The notes under the pieces: generated by a model
Told to the model about the DNA's origin: nothing
The model's database searches: none
The model's input: the letters and a program-made list of their open reading frames with translations, nothing else
Made by a program: the position numbers and the translations under genes
In this document: positions 57,221 to 64,000 of the stretch, in pieces
Layout of the letters: each line of letters opens with the position of its first letter
Position numbering within the stretch: position 1 is the first letter of the stretch
Assembly (NCBI GenBank): GCA_025200525.1
Contig: CM045763.1
Span: 85,278,131-85,342,130 of the forward strand
Source: Camellia lanceoleosa
Lineage: Eukaryota > Streptophyta > Magnoliopsida > Ericales > Theaceae
DNA length: 64,000 bases
Direction of reading: 5' to 3'

Positions 57221-58396
57221 TTAAAACCCCAGAGCTTTGGACAGGGGCATATACAGTGGAGCGAAGGTTCTTGTATTTTTTGGCGGATATTTGGCTGTTT
57301 GTGGATGGCTTCCGGACGCATCGGAGAATGGCATGGCTACCATGGTTCTTGGAGGGGGGTTAGTGGTGACCATACTAACTTCGGAGGCTCTTGTAGTCGT
57401 AGCGCTGCTCGGGCCCGCATTGCTGCTGCGATTGAAAGTTCTTCGGGGTTGCTCCCGATCATTATCAATTAAACCTTGCTTCAATGCATCCTCAATCTGT
57501 ACCCCCATTTCATGTAGATCGGAAAAGGTAGGAAAGGGGAGTACAATCATCTTCTGCATTAACTTCGGCTAAAGATTGCGCACAATCATCCGAATCTGAT
57601 CTTTGTCTGTGGGCCTTAAGGTCATCATCGAAGCCTTGGCCCTCTATCTGGTCATGAATTCTGAGAAGCTCTCTTTGGGCTCTTGCCTTGTTGTCTCGAG
57701 ATCACGGGTCGTAATCTCGATTTGTGTATTATATGAGTATTGCGCGATGAAGGCCTCGGCCATCTCATCCCATTTTCTCTTGACATCATCTTCTAATTTG
57801 GCGTACCATATGGCCGCTACACCTGACAGGGTCCGGCCGAACAGAGACAATTTCTGCAGTCTAGTGAGGCCCATTGGCCTTAAAACATCTGAAAACAATC
57901 TTAGGTGCACCATGGGGTCCCCGGACCCATCAAACCGGTCAATATGAGGCATTTTAAATCTGTTAGGCAGCGTCACAGCTGCGTCGGTATATCCATCTTC
58001 AATGCCAGGGATGGTCTTGACTCCTTGGGATCTCTTGAACAGCTTTTCAAGCTTGCTCAACTTCAATGCTGTGGGATCTGTCTCGAACTCAAAAGGAGAG
58101 TCCGGTAGGTTGGTGGGTGTTTTGGATAATTGGGGTTGGATTTGGGGTAGGACCAGGGGTGGAGGCTGTCCTGTGGGGATGTCTGTATCATTCTGAACAT
58201 TAGCTGTCTCCCCGAGGGTTAGAACTCCTGGCGGGGGAGGAACTTGCTGTGAAGCAGATGCTCCGGTTTGCTGTTGTAACCTCACGATTAACTCTCCTTG
58301 TTCATTCATAACCGTGGCCTGCTGCTTGGCAAACTCTGCCTGTCGGACAGCATCCTGTTGCATCATTTTCATGCTCTCCTGAAGCTAGTGCACCAT
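57221..58396 (-). pseudogene. Tat gag, broken by three in-frame TAG codons
   Basis: One frame carries a Gln-rich N-terminus, a linker rich in Pro and the retrotransposon gag domain (RFDGSGDPMVHLRLFSDVL, SGVAAIWYAKL, SFSEFMTR). TAGs stand at 58385-58387, 57644-57646 and 57569-57571. Gag would form the virus-like particle and bind RNA through the knuckle downstream. The likely start lies near 58396 or further upstream; an in-frame TAA upstream prevents extension. Confidence 0.85.
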
Positions 58397-59378
58397 CTCC
58401 TCTAAGCCGCCATCTTGTTACGTCGATTGAATTACGGTATATGTTCCCTTTCAGAGGTGAAATGTAACCTTGATCCTCTTTGTACTCGTGGGGTAGATAA
58501 GGCCCTCTGGCGATTCTTTAACCGATGCCCTTCGCTTAATCGCCTCCGTCTAGTAACCGGGGGTAGAGAGTAGTACACTGGTTGTCCGTCTATCAGATCC
58601 TCAGATCGATGAAGTCGATGACCTCTAGTCCAGAGTGCTTGGGGAATATCTACTGGGTCAGAAGCAATCATGCTCAACTACCTAGCAAGAAGATAAATAA
58701 AGCATATAAGGAAATAAATAAACAGACATATGGACAGTGTAATGGCGTAAAATAAATACACAACACACAGTCGGGTATCGTAATATCTTGCCAATAATCT
58801 GAATATACTGTTCCTTAATCACTGATCACTGCTTCCAAATTGTTGCCCCCAAGTCTGAATCTGATACCCACAGATAACTGATTCTAAAAAATACTGATGC
58901 TCGCAGGCCTGATTCTTACACTTGCAAACTGATATGTGTGTTCCTGTAGAGATACACTCTAAAAGCACATAGCATGTAAAAGAGAACCAAAACACCCCTA
59001 TGTTGGGGTAGGGTTTCCCTGTCCTATTTTGTTAGGAGCTAGGGTTTCACTACACACGCAGCAGTTTCAAACAACCTATGATCGGGTAAGCAACCTGTCT
59101 TAGCTTGGAATGGTCACTACGGATTCCGAATATGCACTAGGCCGAATGGTCGAAAAGGGTGCCCCGACAAAACTGAGGTTTGTGTTCCCATACTGGCAGA
59201 GCCCACTACCGGTCAGCCTTATGGCATGCTTTGACAAAGTCAAGCCTCCGGCAAACCGCTCAGGAATAGCAGATGGCCAACACGGTGTCCTAGGCGCACC
59301 AATGCACATGCAATGCAAAGAAACACATGAGTGTATTCAAAATAGGATATCACGAGTTCGAGTCAAGCTCTCTAAACT
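58397..59378 (-). other. Tat 5' leader
   Basis: About 1 kb between the PBS and gag. It holds an open frame at 58432-58677 in a different phase from gag (starting MSMIASDPVDIPQALW), which may be a decayed gag N-terminus or leader ORF. No sense upstream extra ORF of Ogre type was found. Confidence 0.5.
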
Positions 59379-59392
59379 CCCCAGTGATGCCA
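59379..59392 (-). promoter_or_regulatory. Primer binding site candidate
   Basis: On the minus strand TGGCATCACTGGGG lies three bases downstream of the 5' LTR. It starts with TGG, the complement of a tRNA CCA end. The tRNA was not identified. Confidence 0.6.
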
Positions 59393-60722
59393 GAATCAGA
59401 GACGCCCTTTGGGCCTTACTACAGTTTGGACTCAATTTGTGTTACGGTTCTTAATCTGAACCAAAGAGTCCAAATCCGGCAAATCATTTTGAGAAAAAAC
59501 AAATTTTGAAAGAAGTGCCAAACATGGACTGCTTTGCCAAATACAGAGTCACCACCTAAATATTTTTTATGGGGAAATTTAGGAAACCCTGACTCGGTGC
59601 CAAAGGCCACGTGTCCGTCATCACCAAAGTTGCCTCGGCTCCGGAACTTGGGTACGATTGGGGAAGGTCAGCTATGAGCACCCCCTCTCGCCCGATCCGA
59701 AGATCGGCCTCTACTAACCGTGATATCTTGTTTTGAAAACATTATGCGTTCTTATTCCGGTTAGTAGCCTAGAATTACTATATTATGCGCACAGCAAACA
59801 AGTATAGACCAAATCGCCTAAATTGGAACAAAACATTTCATGTTTGTTTTGAAAATGGTTTGCTACTCGTAAGTAGGCTAAAATGCGGGTTTTTACCACC
59901 CTCAAGTGGGCTTAAAACTCACAATTTTGATGCGTTATTCCAAATTAGGTAATTCAACCTCCATCCACAAGCATTCAAGCAGTTATATCACATAAGCAGC
60001 TAGCCTCATGGTAATCATGCTATCATGGCAACACTCACACGCATACGGTATGCTAAAGCATAAAAAGCTCACCTAGTACTCCAAGCCAAAACAGAAACTA
60101 GTTAGTAATCAATGCATGATCCTAGTTCATGTTTAAAATGGCTAATGCAACACATGCAAAGATGCAATCTAGATAGGCTCGGCTATCCTAAACATGGCAC
60201 GTGAAATGCAATAGATAACACATATTCAATTTGGAATTGAAGTACAATGCAATTAGCATGATGCGCCGAACCCGGTGTATGCAAGACAAATGTATAAATG
60301 CACGCCTGCATAGCATAAGGCATACTAATTTAAATATGTCCTAAACTAACCATCGAAAGCTAGTAAATAAAAGGGAAGAAAGACGTGGGGTTGGAAGACA
60401 TACACACACTCACACACACTTATTACACAATTGCCCTCGCTCGGAGAGTCCGAATAAATATTACAAACCGAATAAATAATTAACTACCCTAGCTAATTAA
60501 ATATTACAAAACTCCTAATTAATTAACAAATTAAATGCAGAATTAACGTGGCCACAACCCTCGCCTCGAAATGTCTGGATGATGCATGCTTGACTCGTAC
60601 TGCCCAGAAGCTCACTGTCATAACATCGTTGCCTCTGTTTTCACTGCCTGGCTCCTCTGAAAACTACACAAGTCTCAGGACAGATTCTATGCACATTGTG
60701 GAACACCATCGGCTGGGAGGAA

Positions 60723-60817
60723 TGGCCACCGGCCGTGGGAAATTGCCACCGGCCACTGATAAATCTATCGGCCATTCATTGATGGCCGGTCGGCACTAGA
60801 GATGGCCGGCCGGCCAA
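60723..60817 (+). repeat. GGCCGG module 1 (in 5' LTR)
   Basis: Identical in layout and, as far as I can see, in sequence to 44289-44383. The words are again about 20 bp apart. Confidence 0.8.
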
Positions 60818-63001
60818 AACTTCCTACAGAAGTCAGTTTTGACAACAACAGAGGACAAGCAGTGTATGGCATGGAATTTCAAGCAAATGTAAGCATGGCC
60901 ACACTCCCTATCATGCAATGGACTCAAGGGAACATGGCCCTTGACTCTCGGGCCATCAATTATGCATGATGGCCTAAGAGGCCAAGTTTGCCATTTAATG
61001 CAAATGCATGCAACAATCAAATGAAAGCTAATGCCTTATCATGTTGAGATCAAAGGTATCGGCGACCGAAGATTGAGACGTGTTTCGTCACTTTGAGTAC
61101 GAACACTTCTCAATCCTCGTGCTTAGTTTGACACCCCAAACCAAGCAATGCAATGCAAGTATGCAAATATGGCTCAAAAAATGTAACATGAGGCTAAGGT
61201 GCAAAGCATGCCAAATGCAATGCAAAATAGACATGCAAGCTAAATTAATGCAATATGAACATGCCAATTATGCAACAAGCATATGAGATGCGACTAGTTA
61301 AACACTATGTAGACATGCAAGTATGATGCAATGCAAGCATGAAACCAAGGGGATGCAACATGACCATGCAATGGTGGGCCTAAACCACAAAGGGGCAGGC
61401 CTTAGCCCACCCCAAAAGCAATGGCCAAAAGTGTCCAAAATGATGGACTAGTACTCATGCAAACATGCATGCCAAAAGGCCCAAGACTAAGGCACAAAAG
61501 AGAGGACATTCCATTACAACTACCCCAACCACTCATGGCATGAACTTCTCAATACAAAACAGGGTTTTAACATGTAACAAGGACCCCCAAAACCCACTAC
61601 TATGGCAGCTCAAAGTCTCAAACACATAAGCATGCACAATGCTCCATTCCTAGACATGAAAGACTAACTCTTCAAGGCATGAAAGGGATGATGAATGTAA
61701 ACATACAAGCATGGATCAGGGACTGAAATAGCATGGGAAATAACTCCAAATTAATGAAACCACCCAACTCAAGCATGTTCAAGACTTACATCCTCAAGGC
61801 TCACAAGTCCAAATGCAAAGAGGCTATACTAAACATGGCAAATATGGTCAAAACAGCACCCAACAGACCTTAAGCATGGTAAGACATGGCTAAGAACTTC
61901 ACAAAGTTAGGCCCAAACAAGAGGGCATGGTGGGTTACATGCATGATGCATTTCTAGGCCAAATAAAGGAATACAAAGCAAGTATATTAAGCATGCAAGG
62001 GGGTATGGATCCAACCAAAAACAGAGGCATAATACGACCCAACAACACTCAAAAATCTCTGAAATGAAGCCAAGAACAACTAATCATGTGTGCTACCCTT
62101 ATGAGCCAAAAACAAGGACAAAAGAGAGACAAAGGGAGAGGGGTGTCCCTCCCCTATGCAAGACCTCAAAACCCCTTCTTCACCACTGAAAATCCATTGG
62201 ATTTCAGTGGTGAGAAGGCTAATACACAAAGATAACCAAAGCTCAAAAAAGAAGGCACAAAAAGGGCCAAATAAGGCCTAAGAGGGGGGGATCGACCCCT
62301 AACACCAAAACAACCTTAATGAAGTATCTCAAGCATGCAAATACAAGACTTTTTTCAATTATACACAAAACTTAAATCAGTATGCAAGATAGGCAAAAAT
62401 CTAGTGCAAGATTGGGGAATCTAAAGCAAGTGTGTTACCCTTGAAGAAGCCTTGAAGAACAGCAAGGCCAGCCACCTTCCTCTGGTCAAAATCAGTCCAA
62501 AACCTCAAGAAAAAACCCTCAATGCCTCTCAAATTCGAAGTATGGTGTAATAGTGTGTGTTTGTGTGCAAAACTAAGGATAAAATGCACTTTAAGGCCCT
62601 TAAACACACACAAATGAGGAGAGAGAGGGAGATATAGAGAGAGAGTGTATATATCAGATATATATATATATATATGTATAGGCTCTGGTTTTTTTTGTTT
62701 AACCCCTAACAATGGAGAAGGAGGAGGTCTTATATAGGCAATGCAAAAGCTTGAAGCTTCTCAAAGAAGCTAAATAAGAAAGGGCCAAAGGGGGCAAGAA
62801 GGTCAAGGCTTCTGGAGGAAGCTAAGACAGCTAGCAAGCTTCTTGAAGAAGCTTTGACAAAAGGTCAAGCTTCCTCAAGAAGCTTTGACCAAAAGGGTGC
62901 AAAAGAGGCAAAACAGCCACATGTATGCCCTGGGGCAGGTTTGGTGCATTCCAGCTGGCACAACTGGCATGCACCATGCCTGAAAAAGGTAAAAAAGTGC
63001 T

Positions 63002-63135
63002 ACCGGCCATAAAATGAGGTCATCGGCCAAACATATGGCCGGCCGACCATACTGAGTGCCGACTGGCCAATGGTATACTCTACCAATGGCCGGTAGCCTC
63101 AACACATGGCCGGTGGCCTCAAACCACGGCCGGTG
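63002..63135 (-). repeat. GGCCGG module 2 (in 5' LTR, inverted)
   Basis: Same layout as 46556-46692, with several transitions (for example ggccgaccat for ggccggccat). The 20-bp phase is kept. Confidence 0.8.
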
Positions 63136-63356
63136 GGTCTCAGAGGTAGCTAAAAAGTTACCTCGTACCCTCAGAAGCAAAAACACAAGTGTTTGGTGCA
63201 AAACCAAACACAGAACGGTCGAGTTGAGAGATCCTGAGGCAAGGCGCGTAGTCGAGACCTCCGGGAACTCAAAACGAAACACAAACAAGGATAATCATCG
63301 AGTGTTCGAACGGTGACGTCCAAGTCTTGAGGACGGTCAAAAATGGGGTGTCTACA

Positions 63357-64000
63357 CTACTACACCTAGAATTGGAGACTTAAGGTAGAGATTATACCTT
63401 CTTGTTCATGTATTCAAGTTATATGTTGCATGGTTTATGGAAGTCTAGAGATTAAGACATGAATTAGCTTTATATGTTGAATTAAGAGCTTAATCCATGC
63501 ATGTATGTTGCTATTCTTGAGTTTTGAAGTTATTATTCATGAAATTCCACATGCATGTCCATATTTTTGCCTTGGACCATGAGTTCATCTTGTCTTTTGG
63601 AGAAATTGGCTCATTTGAGCATGTCTTTGAAGCTTGAAGTTGTTTAAAATTCATGCATGTCACATTGGAAGTATGTTCTTGAACTTTGGTTTGAAATTGG
63701 ATTTAATTGAACTACCTTTGGGCTTTGATTTCTCAAATTGATCTTTGAAACATGTTATACTATGAGTTTACAAGTGTTTTCCAGAAAATTAGCCCAAGAG
63801 GATCGAATTTGGTGCATTGAAACTTGGTTTTGAGCTTGAGGTTCAAATCTGAAATTTCCAGAATTTGGACTCACGCTCGAGCGGGGAAATTAGAGCTTGA
63901 GCGTGGAATACGTGCTCCCAGCACTTTGCATTGTTTTACAGTCTGCTCGAGCGGGAGAATGCACACTCGAGCGGGGTTTTGTGTCATACGCTCGAGCGGG
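63357..64000 (+). mobile_element. LTR, second part (continuation of 42445-42961)
   Basis: Sequence to the right of the Tat element that would have joined the LTR at 42961. It has no coding region. From 63876 it carries CTCGAG words at 63876, 63896 (CTTGAG), 63946, 63966 and 63991, most within CGCTCGAGCGGG, continuing to the window edge. Confidence 0.55.

Larger units (their letters stand above)
42962..63356 (-). mobile_element. Complete but dead Tat-lineage Ty3/gypsy retrotransposon (20.4 kb)
   Basis: From right to left on the minus strand: 5' LTR (59396-63356), PBS candidate, leader, gag, protease, RT, RNase H, archaeal-type RNase H, integrase, a 4 kb 3' region with an antisense ORF and 56-bp repeats, polypurine tract, 3' LTR (42962-46911). 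The Ty3/gypsy order (PR-RT-RH-INT), two RNase H domains and very long LTRs point to the Tat lineage (Ogre/Retand-like). About nine in-frame stops and at least three frameshifts break gag-pol, so it is non-autonomous. It inserted into another LTR that had inserted into a MULE. Confidence 0.92.
59396..63356 (-). mobile_element. Tat element, 5' LTR (right copy)
   Basis: About 3961 bp, aligning with 42962-46911 throughout. The right end TGTCTACA (plus strand) equals that of the left copy. At the left end it reads tcagagacgccc where the other copy reads tgtagacgcgccc, so the terminal bases have diverged. It holds GGCCGG modules at 60723-60817 (direct) and 63002-63135 (inverted), like its partner. 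Confidence 0.92.

Overview
This is nuclear DNA from a flowering plant, most likely a eudicot and plausibly a woody one. It is AT-rich, has spliced plant-type genes (a group IId WRKY factor), GA/CT tracts in 5' leaders, and dense nested transposable elements: Tat-type Ty3/gypsy, MULE, LINE, SINE and MITEs. Nothing bacterial or viral-episomal is present. I could not name the species.

Layout. 1-2100: AT-rich, at most a weak first exon on the minus strand. 2140-5830: a CACTA-like region interrupted by a 2.45 kb solo LTR with a perfect 5-bp target-site duplication (TSD). 5830-8830: a broken minus-strand L1-type LINE, itself interrupted twice. 8.9-23 kb: gene-free AT-rich DNA packed with MITEs, one SINE with a 13-bp TSD, and several long-inverted-repeat elements, three of them with 9-11 bp TSDs typical of Mutator-like elements. 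23.1-27.1 kb: the best gene of the window, a three-exon WRKY gene (338 aa) with a long, internally duplicated 5' leader. 27.1-37.3 kb: more MITEs and tandem repeats. 37.7-38.4 kb: a small minus-strand gene of unknown function (178 aa, Ser/Pro-rich) with a recognisable TATA box and GA-rich leader. 40-42.4 kb: a MULE transposase gene cut off by an LTR element. 42445 to the window end: that LTR, split by a 20.4 kb Tat-lineage Ty3/gypsy element (42962-63356, minus strand).

The Tat element has two LTRs of about 3.95 kb, a primer-binding-site candidate, a polypurine tract, gag, protease, RT, RNase H, a second (archaeal-type) RNase H and integrase, all degraded by stops and frameshifts. Its 4 kb 3' untranslated region holds a 56-bp tandem array and an antisense, intron-containing extra ORF resembling the plant-mobile-domain/DUF7745 group. 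The element is dead: it has many stops, and its protease and RT active-site motifs are altered.

The most unusual signal is a shared architecture in unrelated LTRs. GC-rich, near-palindromic 8-14 bp words are set about 20 bp apart in otherwise AT-rich DNA. One set uses CGCTCGAGCG (solo LTR at 4.2-4.6 kb and the LTR at 63.87-64.0 kb). The other uses GGCCGG words (two modules in each Tat LTR and one in its 3' UTR). I know of no named feature that explains it.
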